This document shows positions 17,530-25,403 of a stretch of 64,000 nucleotides of DNA, in pieces (the stretch's first letter is position 1; every line of letters begins with the position of its first letter). The position numbers and the translations under genes are program-made. Source of the DNA: Enterococcus faecalis 13-SD-W-01 (GTDB taxonomy: Bacteria > Bacillota > Bacilli > Lactobacillales > Enterococcaceae); NCBI GenBank assembly GCA_000415185.1, contig KE351679.1, forward strand, positions 124,802-188,801, given 5' to 3'. The notes beneath the pieces are model-generated. The model saw only the letters and a program-made list of their open reading frames with translations. It did no database searches and was not told the DNA's origin.

Positions 17530-18057
17530 TTGAATTTAACAACGAGCGAAATACATTTAGCAAATAATATCAATAGTTCTATACAGAAACAGGAAATCAA
17601 TAAAAAGATAATGGCGGAGGCGATAAATATCACACCGCAATTGTTAAGTCACATCACCAATGGTAGACGGACTACTACGCTTCGAAATGTAGTTAGTATC
17701 GGTGAATATCTTAGTGATCCTGAATTTGATTTCACTTCTTCCGCTGCTCTATTTGGAACACCTAAACCTCTGAAAAGGAATAGGAGGGATAATCATCCTT
17801 TATCCATTCTAGTTGGTCAAAATAAGGAGGAGGCGCAAAGACAAGAGTTAGAAAAACGATTCGACATTTGGGACATTCTTCCCATAGAATGCGATGAAAT
17901 TTCAGCAGAGGAACTATCCAATATTCACCAATGGCTGTTTGAATTAATCGATGAAATAGCCTCAGAATTAGCTGTCTTCATCACAGTTTGTGATCGATAT
18001 GGGTTAGATACTAGAAAAATAATTACGATTGCACAAGCTAGAGAAAGGAATGATTAA
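17530..18057 (+). CDS. Prophage early protein with helix-turn-helix-like N-terminus
   Basis: 175 residues from a TTG start with AAGGGG at 17514-17519. The first 65 residues (INKKIMAEAINITPQLLSH, then NGRRTTTLRNVVSIGEYL) look like a phage DNA-binding fold, with a Gln-Ser turn typical of recognition helices. The middle is basic and the last 70 residues are acidic and helical. Probably an early regulator. It ends directly against the next gene's ATG, implying coupling. Confidence 0.65.
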   Translation: MNLTTSEIHLANNINSSIQKQEINKKIMAEAINITPQLLSHITNGRRTTTLRNVVSIGEYLSDPEFDFTSSAALFGTPKPLKRNRRDNHPLSILVGQNKEEAQRQELEKRFDIWDILPIECDEISAEELSNIHQWLFELIDEIASELAVFITVCDRYGLDTRKIITIAQARERND

Positions 18058-18306
18058 ATGCTTACTTATACAATTCCTCACTTTGCTAAAGAAGTAAGAA
18101 CGACAAAAGAAAATATTTACCTATTGGTTGACGCTGGATTTCTTAAAACAATGTCATTCGGATCTCGTGATAAAAAAATCACAATTTATGAAGCAGAACG
18201 ATTTTTGAGAGAACATTCAGGTACTAATTTTGATTCGATAATTAAAGAAGCAAAAAAACGAAAAGAATTGTCGAAGTTAAACGAAGAAGCTAAGAAAGCA
18301 ATATAA
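18058..18306 (+). CDS. Excisionase-like/MerR-type small DNA-binding protein
   Basis: 82 residues. The N-terminal half has a winged-helix pattern (IPHFAKEVRTTKENIYLLVDAGFL, broken here by its turn) with a beta-wing FGSRDKKITIYEAERF, as in excisionase/AlpA-type proteins. The C-terminal half is a charged helix. It follows the previous stop without a gap. It could be excisionase or an early transcription factor. Confidence 0.6.
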   Translation: MLTYTIPHFAKEVRTTKENIYLLVDAGFLKTMSFGSRDKKITIYEAERFLREHSGTNFDSIIKEAKKRKELSKLNEEAKKAI

Positions 18307-18327
18307 GGAAGGGGGAAATAAATAACC

Positions 18328-18519
18328 ATGCAAAGAAAATCCGTATTTAAGATGAATGTAAAAGGTGGGTTGCTACTAATGTTTATAGGCAGTGTTCTTT
18401 CTGCTTGGGATTGGCGCTTTGCTGCTATTTCATTCGGAACATTACTGGTGACGTATCAAGTACGAGAATCCATGAAAGAACAGCAACAAAAAAAGCCGAT
18501 TAGCGACGGCAATCGCTAA
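18328..18519 (+). CDS. Small prophage membrane protein
   Basis: 63 residues with two short hydrophobic segments (about 13-26 and 30-44) separated by a Trp-Asp-Trp turn, and a basic tail. GGAAGGGGGA precedes the ATG at a slightly long distance. The 3' end forms half of a hairpin that overlaps its stop codon. Function unknown; phage early operons often carry such proteins. Confidence 0.5.
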   Translation: MQRKSVFKMNVKGGLLLMFIGSVLSAWDWRFAAISFGTLLVTYQVRESMKEQQQKKPISDGNR

Positions 18520-18521
18520 TC
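18498..18521 (+). other. Hairpin over the end of the small membrane protein gene
   Basis: Perfect 9-base arms GATTAGCGA and TCGCTAATC with a 6-base loop. There is no immediate T-run, so it is more likely an mRNA-processing or attenuating structure inside the early operon than a full terminator. Confidence 0.5.
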
Positions 18522-18591
18522 AGCAGCATAAAAAAATAAGTTTCTTAAATTATAACACAACAAATATAAAAAATACTAGGTGGTAAATAAA

Positions 18592-19527
18592 ATGAACCAA
18601 CTAAAAGTAGAGAAAGCGCAGAGAGAAAAAATCAAGATCCCTATCTTGCTCTCTGGTGTCAGTGGATCAGGCAAAACTGTTTCAGCGTTATTGCTTGCCT
18701 TTGGTATTGTCTCTTCAATGTTTCCAGATTTAACTGAAGAAGAGCAATGGAGCAAAGTTGGTTTGATTGACACTGAGCACCGTAGAGCATCTTTAAACAC
18801 AGACATCGAAATCAATGGGCAACATATCGGTGCCTTTGAAGTTGTTAATTTGGACGAACCATTTTCAATTGATCGCTACGAAATAGCCTTCAATCTTTTG
18901 TTGAACGCTGGATGCGAGGTAATCATCATTGACAGCATCTCACACAACTGGGAAGGACAAGGCGGCTTGCTAGAAGAAGTTGATAAATTAGGTGGTCGTT
19001 TCAATGACTGGAATAAAGTGAAACCTATCGAAAAGAGATTTCGAGCACTTGCTATTCACGATAAGGTGCATGTTATCTCTACGGCACGAGTAAAACAGGA
19101 TTATGTAATGGAATTAAATGAAAAAGGAAAGACAGCACCTCGAAAGGTCGGTTTGAAGATGATTCAAAAAGACAACTTGGAATATGAGTATGCTGTTGCT
19201 TTCCGAATTGAACAAGGGGCAGTCGCCTATCCAATGAAGGACAATTCAAATATTTTCTCTGAAGCGCAAATCCTAACAGTAGAGGATGGCAAGAAATTAT
19301 ATGAATGGTCAGAGATTGGCGTAGACGTCGCTAAGCTAGAACGTGAACGAAAACAACAAGAAGAGAAAGACAGATTGGCAATGCTAGAAGTCATCCAGAA
19401 CTTAGGTAATGATCCTGCTATCGTACAAGTCATAGGTAGAGCCACGACAGCAATGCGCATGCCTATTGAGCAATTTAACTATCATGCAATGAAAAAATTA
19501 TACCAACAACTAAAAGGAGCGAATTAA
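18592..19527 (+). CDS. Sak4-like phage recombination ATPase (AAA_24)
   Basis: About 311 residues. The ATG at 18592 is chosen because AGGTGG (18578-18583) lies 8 bases upstream. Walker A GVSGSGKT appears near residue 20 and Walker B EVIIIDSISHNW near 112, a RecA-like minimal core. Residues 245-270 are a charged coiled coil. Proteins of this type act in phage single-strand annealing or recombination, typically followed by a DUF669 single-strand-binding gene, exactly as the next start codon here implies. Appears full length. Confidence 0.85.
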   Translation: MNQLKVEKAQREKIKIPILLSGVSGSGKTVSALLLAFGIVSSMFPDLTEEEQWSKVGLIDTEHRRASLNTDIEINGQHIGAFEVVNLDEPFSIDRYEIAFNLLLNAGCEVIIIDSISHNWEGQGGLLEEVDKLGGRFNDWNKVKPIEKRFRALAIHDKVHVISTARVKQDYVMELNEKGKTAPRKVGLKMIQKDNLEYEYAVAFRIEQGAVAYPMKDNSNIFSEAQILTVEDGKKLYEWSEIGVDVAKLERERKQQEEKDRLAMLEVIQNLGNDPAIVQVIGRATTAMRMPIEQFNYHAMKKLYQQLKGAN

Positions 19528-19528
19528 T

Positions 19529-20470
19529 ATGAGTTTTTATGATGTAGATTATTCTAACGCAAGTGATGGACAAGTAACCCCAGGGATTTATGAAGTGTTT
19601 ACAGTACCATTAATGACAGGTGCATTTGCAGGCAGGTTGAATTTAAAAGGATATATTTTACTTGTGATCTTTTGGAATCTATTTATTTATTTTCCAGTTT
19701 GTCATTGGATCTGGGGAGGGGGCTTTTTAAGTCAACTAGGATTTAGAGATTTTGCCGGAGGGACAGTAATCCACACAACAGCAGGATTTGGTTCGCTAGC
19801 ATGTATTATTACTCTTGGACAAAGAAATATTCCAATCACTGAACGAAATAAACATAGCAGTATTATGGCTGCTGCTATTGGAACAGGATTACTTTGGTTT
19901 GGCTGGTTTGGATTCAATTCAGGTGGAGCGCTTCGGGCAGACTATCAAGCGGTAAATGCTTTTGGTGCTACTTTTATTGCTCTTGCACTAGCAATGATTA
20001 CATGGATAGTAGTAACACGAATAAAAGGTAAAAAATTTGACTTTGTTGATATTTTAACTGGATCAGTTGCCGGATTAGCAACTATTACTCCATGTGCTGG
20101 GTATGTTACTCCTACAAGTGCAATAATGATTGGTATTATTGCTGGTATTGTCTGCCATAGCGCAGTTGATTATCGAAAAAAGAAGCAATGGGATGATGCA
20201 TTAGATGTTTGGGGAGTCCATGGGATTGGTGGTTTTACAGGGACAATTCTTATTGGAATTTTTGCAACCAATAGTCATCTACTAACAGACGTGAGTAGCT
20301 GGTATTTGTTAGGAATACAAATACTTGGAGTGATAATTGTGGCTATATACGCTTATGTAATTACAACGGGAATTTTAAAAACAGCTATGTATTTTACAGA
20401 CATTGCTACGACAAAAGAAGAACAAGAAGAAGGATTAGATTTTACTTTTTTTCAAGAAAACAAAAAATAG
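19529..20470 (+). pseudogene. Chimera: DUF669-like phage N-terminus fused to a truncated ammonium transporter
   Basis: 313 codons. The first ~23 residues (MSFYDVDYSNASDGQ, then PGIYEV) resemble the start of phage DUF669 proteins, and the gene position after the Sak4-like ATPase fits that. From about residue 25 (base ~19598) the sequence becomes an Amt/MEP ammonium channel starting at a conserved PLMTGAFAGR segment, with WGGG, the pore-type histidines in VHGIGG and HTTAGFG, and the EEGLDF tail. Amt proteins normally carry about 100 more residues with the first three membrane helices, which are missing. The open frame across the junction is probably accidental. Transport activity is unlikely. 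Confidence 0.85.
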
Positions 20471-20485
20471 GGAAGAGGAAGGGAA

Positions 20486-21913
20486 ATGCAACAACAGAAA
20501 ACGAAAATGCTGGGAAAAAAACTGACATTCTTTGGCTTTTTAGCCATGACTATTTCAATGGTGGTTTCATTGTATGAGTATCCTACATTTGCAACATCTG
20601 GTTTTAGCCTAGTATTTTTCTTATTATTAGGTGGTTTATTGTGGTTTATACCAGTTGCCTTGTGCGCAGCTGAAATGGCTACAGTAAAAGGCTGGGAAAA
20701 AGGGGGCGTTTATACTTGGGTGAGTCGAACCTTGGGAAAAAGATTCGGGTTTGCAGCAATCTTTTTTCAATGGTTTGAAATTACTGTTGGATATTTGACG
20801 ATGCTATATTTTTTGACAGGCGCGTTATCTTACGCTACTGGAATAAGTGCTATCCAAAATAATAAGTTTTTGAAATTAGCAGTTTTGTTAATTATCTTTT
20901 GGGCAATCTTATTATCTCAACTAAAGGGGACTAAATATACATCTTTAATTGCTAGGATCGGTTTTGTAGCAGGGATTTTAATCCCAGCATTAGTATTATT
21001 TAGTCTAGGTATCCATTATATTTCTTCTGGAGCACCTTTACAAACAACACTATCATTAAAAACATTGATTCCTGACTTTTCAAAATTACCGACATTAGTC
21101 GTTTTTGTTTCATTTATTTTAGCATATATGGGAGTTGAAACTTCTGCAAGCCATGCTAATGAAATGGAGAATCCTAAGAAAAATTATCCATTAGCTATGT
21201 TTGTTTTAGTAATTTTAGCCATTATCTTGGATACATTTGGTGGACTAACGGTTGCAACAACTGTTCCTCAACATGGTTTATCATTAAACACTGGCGTAAT
21301 TCAATCTCTTGAGTTTCTATTACGTCATATTGATCCAAATTTAACTTGGATTGCAAAAGTTTTAGCTATATTAGTCTGTTTAGGAGTCGTCGGAGAAATT
21401 TCATCTTGGGTGACTTCACCTTCAAAGGCCTTACATGTTGCAGCTGAAGAAGGATTGTTACCCAAATATTTTTCTAAAGAAAATAATCATGGAGTACCTG
21501 CACACTTAATGATAGCTAATGGCATCGTGGCAACAATTTGGGCGGCTGTATTCACATTGAGCGGCGGCGGAAATAATCTTTCATTTCTTGCTGCAATGTC
21601 ATTAACAGTAGTGATCTATCTTATGTTATATTTCATGTTTTTTATCGGATATCTTAAGCTAGTCTTTTCAAATGAAAGTCTTGAACGTGCTTACCAAATC
21701 CCTGGAGGTAAAATTATAAAAACTATCATTGCAAGTTTAGGTCTTTTGACTTCATTGTTTGCATTTTGTATATCCTTCATACCACCTTCAAGTATTGCAT
21801 CAAGTCAACACGGAATTTATGAAATAATACTAATCGTTTCTTTTGCTGTGGTTTTAGTCATTCCATTCGCCATTTATGCATGTCGACATAAATTTCAACA
21901 TGAAAAAAATTAA
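20486..21913 (+). CDS. APC-family glutamate:GABA-type antiporter
   Basis: 475 residues, about 12 membrane segments, GGAAGAGGAAGGG before the ATG. The sequence is of the GadC/glutamate:GABA antiporter branch: conserved WVSRTLGKRFGF, AYMGVETSASH, and EISSWVTSPSKALH. The charged C-terminal plug of E. coli GadC is short here. The neighbours suggest glutamine/glutamate exchange coupled to glutaminase, the arrangement used for acid resistance. The gene is intact but both flanking partners are truncated, and its original promoter is lost; it could only be read from the phage early promoter or a local one. Confidence 0.85.
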   Translation: MQQQKTKMLGKKLTFFGFLAMTISMVVSLYEYPTFATSGFSLVFFLLLGGLLWFIPVALCAAEMATVKGWEKGGVYTWVSRTLGKRFGFAAIFFQWFEITVGYLTMLYFLTGALSYATGISAIQNNKFLKLAVLLIIFWAILLSQLKGTKYTSLIARIGFVAGILIPALVLFSLGIHYISSGAPLQTTLSLKTLIPDFSKLPTLVVFVSFILAYMGVETSASHANEMENPKKNYPLAMFVLVILAIILDTFGGLTVATTVPQHGLSLNTGVIQSLEFLLRHIDPNLTWIAKVLAILVCLGVVGEISSWVTSPSKALHVAAEEGLLPKYFSKENNHGVPAHLMIANGIVATIWAAVFTLSGGGNNLSFLAAMSLTVVIYLMLYFMFFIGYLKLVFSNESLERAYQIPGGKIIKTIIASLGLLTSLFAFCISFIPPSSIASSQHGIYEIILIVSFAVVLVIPFAIYACRHKFQHEKN

Positions 21914-21934
21914 AAACGAAAGCTGGATTTATTT

Positions 21935-22609
21935 ATGAATACGAAAGAATTAGAACAATTAATCGGTAAGAACTTTCATTACTATCAAGTAGGACAAGTA
22001 GCAAATTATATTCCTGCGCTCGCGGAAGTAAATCCCAAACAATTAGGTATGGCAATTTATGATTTAAAAGCCAATCGTTTAATTGAAGCTGGTGATGCTA
22101 ATGTACGTTTTGCAATAGAAAGTATGTCAAAAGTTCCTGTATTATTATTAGCAATAAAAGATAATGGTGTTGAAAAAGTTTTTCAAAAAATAAGTGCTGA
22201 GCCGACTGGTTTCGCTTTTAATTCAATTTTAAATATGGAAATTAATCATCGATCACACCCCATGAATCCTTTTGTAAACGCAGGTGCAATTGCAACAACT
22301 TCATTGATAAATGGGAATAGTGCTTCTGAAAAATACAATCGAATTCTTTCTTTCATGAAGGAAATTTGTGATGATCCTGATATTACATTAAATGAAGAGA
22401 TTTATAAATCAGAATCAAAAACAGGTGATATTAATCGTTCCTTAGCATATTACATGAAAGGAAATAAAATGATTGATGGAAACGTATCTGAAATTCTAGA
22501 CGCTTATTTTAGACAATGTTCTGTTAACGTTACAGCAAGCGGAATTGCTAAATTAGCTGCTGTATTGGCAAATAAAGGAGTAGCTCCTTGGAACAATCAA
22601 AGAATGTGA
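21935..22609 (+). pseudogene. glsA: Glutaminase, 3'-truncated
   Basis: 224 residues against about 300 in the family. The serine-dependent beta-lactamase-like fold is clear: SMSK (Ser-x-x-Lys catalytic pair) near residue 68, HPMNPFVNAGAIAT, and DINRSLAYYMK. The alignment feel runs up to NNQRM and then stops, so the last third with the Lys-Ser-Gly motif is missing. The downstream DNA belongs to an unrelated gene fragment. Glutaminase would hydrolyse glutamine to glutamate and ammonia; this copy is very probably inactive. The ribosome site is weak. Confidence 0.85.
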
Positions 22610-23168
22610 TAATTATATATTTAAAAGAGCCTTTATACAATTTGTACGAACACTATGGGCAAACGGTCAAGTATTTCTCCCTGAGAAAATTTATCTGTTA
22701 ACTGAAAGCGAAGAAAAAATATATTCAACGATTTTAAGTATTTTAGATGAGTGGAAGGAAAACAACAATCTAAACATAAGATGGAACTATAATCTAGTAC
22801 GAAAATTCATTAAAGAAATCGAACTTTTTTTTAGTTGTTGTTCCGAAACTTCTGTTTCCGAAATTTTTATTGTTACAGAAAATGCTACTAAACAACTCTT
22901 TTATAGAGATCAGCTTTCCATTTACATGAAGGAAACTGTAAGGATTAATTCGGGAATCTATCATTCGCTAAAAGAATTGCCGAATGAGTGTTTCTATGAA
23001 AATGCACGTATCGTGTTATGTGATATGAAAATATATCATAATGAAAAAAGTACAAAAAAAACAATCATTTTTCCAGTTTCTTTAAGGAATATAGAGACGC
23101 AATTATACCTTTTAAAAAAATATTTGAATGAAAATAAAAAAGTATTGGATTTAAAAGACTTTGTTTAA
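22605..23168 (+). pseudogene. C-terminal fragment of an Mga-like regulator
   Basis: A frame without start codon near its left end runs uninterrupted from 22584 to the stop at 23166-23168; about 185 codons are non-glutaminase. The sequence contains SVSEIFIVTENATKQL, YMKETVRINSGI and NIETQLYLLKKYL. The pattern resembles the C-terminal EIIB-like domain of Mga/AtxA-type virulence regulators, comparable with the end of the intact regulator at 33174-34667. The helix-turn-helix part is gone. An internal ATG at 22926 could start only an 80-residue piece. Assignment is moderate. Confidence 0.55.
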
Positions 23169-23233
23169 ACAATTATAGTCATTATTAATTAATTCAAGAG
23201 TACCAGATATTTGATTTTGTATGATTTAGTTGA

Positions 23234-23331
23234 TGTGTGAGGAATCAAGCAAATCTTTGAGTACAATATAATTGAGGGTCATTCTTTTTTAATCGCATTG
23301 ATAGATGGATTCTATTATAGATTCTCACACA
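23234..23331. repeat. Imperfect inverted repeat in the gap after the regulator fragment
   Basis: TGTGTGAGGAATC (23234-23246) and GATTCTCACACA (23320-23331) are inverted copies with one base inserted, about 73 bases apart. The enclosed DNA holds no convincing gene. It might be the trace of a small mobile element. Together with the candidate RNA at 23465-23530 it is all I see in 23169-23600. Confidence 0.3.
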
Positions 23332-23464
23332 TGCATTATAATTTTATTTGCATGAAAATTAGCCAAGTTTAATTAAGGTTTTCATTTTGAACGTGATAAC
23401 GCTCGTTAGAACACCAAGATCTAAAGGTCTTTTTGATAAAAATATGAAAATTAGTAATTGAATA

Positions 23465-23530
23465 TAATAAAACAGCAAGCCATCTCTGACTCGCTGTTCG
23501 TGACAAAATAGATTTGCCCCTGCCAAGGTA
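23465..23530 (-). ncRNA. Candidate ~65-nt small RNA
   Basis: On the minus strand an extended -10 promoter TGCTATAAT (plus-strand 23537-23545) is followed about 30 bases after the expected start by a 9-base-pair hairpin (plus 23471-23479 with 23490-23498) and a T-rich tail. No reading frame of use lies between. Size and architecture resemble the antitoxin RNA II of Fst/par-type type I systems, but no Fst-like toxin frame is found on the opposite strand, so that identity is speculative. Confidence 0.4.
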
Positions 23531-23600
23531 ATTTCTATTATAGCATAGGAGAAAATCAGAATGCTAAGAGAAATTGAATTGATTTTGATCTTTTAAAGTG

Positions 23601-23852
23601 TTATTTCTTAGAAAAATACCGCAGAACGAAAATGAAAAAGATAATCGATAAAAATAAGCCTAAAATATAGTAGCCTAACATCAATAGAGGTTGAAAAAGC
23701 GTATGGCCGATTATTTTTGCTATAAAAAATGCTGTTGGACAGAAAGAAAGGAATAAAATGATTGTCTTTCTGGAACGTTTGACAAAGTAAAAAAAAGAAA
23801 GAATGCCAAAACACACTGGTATCCAAAATAAAAGAATGCTAAATGTAATCAC
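23601..23852 (-). CDS. Small three-helix membrane protein (paralogue 1)
   Basis: 83 residues from a GTG start with AGGAGG correctly placed. Three hydrophobic segments and a short basic C-terminus ending in RYFSKK. It is clearly related to the protein encoded at 23964-24230: both share FWIPV, a Pro followed by FF and Lys in the second helix, PL, LGLF and RYFS at equivalent positions. No known family; probably of bacteriocin-immunity or stress type only by general appearance. Confidence 0.65.
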   Translation of the reverse strand: MITFSILLFWIPVCFGILSFFYFVKRSRKTIILFLSFCPTAFFIAKIIGHTLFQPLLMLGYYILGLFLSIIFFIFVLRYFSKK

Positions 23853-23963
23853 CGTATTACCTCCTGATTCCTCTTTTGTGAAAATGATAACATGTTATGT
23901 ATGCGTAGCAAAGAGAATTTTGAAGCAAAACAAGTGAGAACCAGCTCACTTATTCAAGGAAAC

Positions 23964-24230
23964 TTATCTTTTTTTCTTCTTTGTGCGGCTAAAATACCGC
24001 AAACAGGTAATCAAAATTATCAACGAGATAAAAAGTCCCAGTAAATATAAAACAAATAAGTGAAGTGGATCAGTGTATGTATAATTACACGTCTTGACGG
24101 CGAAAAAAATCGTAGGAACAGAAGCTGAGGCAATCGTCAAACGCTCTTTGTTCCAATTCGTATGTAAAAGAAAATAAAGTGTGCCTGCAAAAACCGGAAT
24201 CCAAAAAATAATCAAACTGAGAATAAACAC
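23964..24230 (-). CDS. Small three-helix membrane protein (paralogue 2)
   Basis: 88 residues from a GTG start with GGGGGA upstream. Same three-helix plan as the 23601-23852 protein, with a more basic tail (RTKKKKR). The two genes lie in tandem 111 bases apart on the same strand, so they probably arose by duplication. Each has its own ribosome site. Function unknown. Confidence 0.65.
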   Translation of the reverse strand: MFILSLIIFWIPVFAGTLYFLLHTNWNKERLTIASASVPTIFFAVKTCNYTYTDPLHLFVLYLLGLFISLIILITCLRYFSRTKKKKR

Positions 24231-24476
24231 GTAAATCCCCCACAGTAATTATTCGTTTATTTTTTCGAGGTTATTTTACCAATTTTTCTGAAAAAAATCA
24301 TGTAATTTTTTAAAATTAAGAACGGAAATTTGACTAAAAATATTAAAACAATCGTTATTTACGAAACGAAGGTAACCCCTCTATACATTTTGAGTTTCTT
24401 ATGGAAGACAAATTTATCTTTTTTGTTTCTTTTCCCTTTGTTATAATTTAACTAGCAAATTGAATGGAGGAAGCTT

Positions 24477-25298
24477 GTGAAGAAGATTGTAGAGTTAGTT
24501 GGTTTAACGGCAATTGTTTTTTTATTTTCCGCCTGCACGGGCAAACAAGAGCAAGTTCAAGGATTCAACTGGCTAAAAAACGAAGAAACTATTTTATCCG
24601 CACACCGAGGAGCCCATACCGCAGCGCCTGAAAATACACTGGAGGCGATGGAAGCGGCAATTGATATGAATTATGGAGCTGTCGAAATCGATCCGCGCAT
24701 GAGCAGCGATGGAAAAATTTATCTTATGCATGATGATACAGTAGATCGAACAACTGATGGGACAGGCCCCTTAGAGAAAATGCCATCGAAACAAATCGAT
24801 AATCTTAAAATCGAACCCACAGATTATCCTAAGTTCTCAAATAAAACAGTAAAAGTTCCCACTTTCGACGAAGCAGTGAAGGTTACTTCTAAAAGTGATC
24901 TTATCTTGAACGTGGACGGGTCAAAAGGAGACTGGACAGATGAAGAATTTGTGGATAATATCGTTAATACAGTGAAGTCGCATGATATGTTTGAAAAAAC
25001 ATTTTTTGTATTAAGTGATGAGAAAGAACGCGAATTTTTCAATAAGCTATATCCAGAAGCCTGTGTTTCGTGGTTGTTTGATTCAAGCAGTACGATTGAG
25101 AAAGAAATTGAAAAGGCAAAGGCTTATAAACACGCTATGCTTTCTGTTTCGAATGATTTTGCGACAAAAGAAGTGATAGAAAAGTTGAATAAATCCAAAG
25201 TCTATTATCAAGTCTACTCTGTCAACAACCAAGACAGATATGATGAATTAAAATCTTGGCATGCAAAAATGATTGAAACAGATACAATCACTCCTTAA
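24477..25298 (+). CDS. Glycerophosphodiester phosphodiesterase-domain lipoprotein
   Basis: 273 residues, GTG start with TGGAGGA upstream. Signal peptide with lipobox FSAC (Cys near 20), so anchored outside the membrane. The GDPD signature is present: AHRGAHTAAPENT, VEIDPRMSSDGKIYLMHD, with catalytic His, Glu and Asp. GDPDs split glycerophosphodiesters to glycerol-3-phosphate and an alcohol; on the surface it could act on lipid head groups or teichoic acid fragments. A hairpin terminator follows, so it is monocistronic. A TATAAT lies at 24442-24447. Confidence 0.9.
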   Translation: MKKIVELVGLTAIVFLFSACTGKQEQVQGFNWLKNEETILSAHRGAHTAAPENTLEAMEAAIDMNYGAVEIDPRMSSDGKIYLMHDDTVDRTTDGTGPLEKMPSKQIDNLKIEPTDYPKFSNKTVKVPTFDEAVKVTSKSDLILNVDGSKGDWTDEEFVDNIVNTVKSHDMFEKTFFVLSDEKEREFFNKLYPEACVSWLFDSSSTIEKEIEKAKAYKHAMLSVSNDFATKEVIEKLNKSKVYYQVYSVNNQDRYDELKSWHAKMIETDTITP

Positions 25299-25322
25299 AA
25301 ACCGCTGACTTAGCGGTTTTTT
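25297..25322 (+). terminator. Terminator after the GDPD gene
   Basis: Compact hairpin AAAACCGCT / AGCGGTTTT with a 5-base loop and a T-run, directly after the stop codon. Confidence 0.9.
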
Positions 25323-25372
25323 ATTTTTGGGGAATAAAATCACTCCTAATTACAAGAGACATCCTCAGCAAC

Positions 25373-25398
25373 TAAAAAAACCAGCTTTACGCTGGTTT
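25373..25398 (-). terminator. Terminator after the DUF4767 lipoprotein gene
   Basis: On the minus strand AAACCAGC-GTAAA-GCTGGTTT followed by a T-run. It terminates the convergent minus-strand gene. Confidence 0.88.
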
Positions 25399-25403
25399 AA
25401 GCA

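Larger units (their letters stand above)
14283..19598. mobile_element. Prophage remnant (integrase, switch and early genes only)
   Basis: The block runs: integrase, TM2-domain protein, ImmA-like peptidase and repressor leftwards; Cro, small early genes, excisionase-like protein, a Sak4-type ATPase and the first ~23 codons of a DUF669-like gene rightwards. This is the usual early half of a temperate Siphoviridae-like phage of Firmicutes. Everything beyond the DUF669 start (replication, packaging, structure, lysis, far attachment site) is absent. The block is visibly richer in A+T than lepA. The right boundary is a fusion into an ammonium transporter gene. Confidence 0.85.

Noticed and set aside
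14283-23168. Complete inducible prophage
   Set aside because: No replication, packaging, structural or lysis genes and no second attachment site; genes after the ATPase are chromosomal-type transport and metabolic genes.
23169-23470. Fst-type toxin peptide opposite the candidate RNA
   Set aside because: All plus-strand frames there are 16 codons or shorter and lack the hydrophobic-plus-charged Fst pattern.
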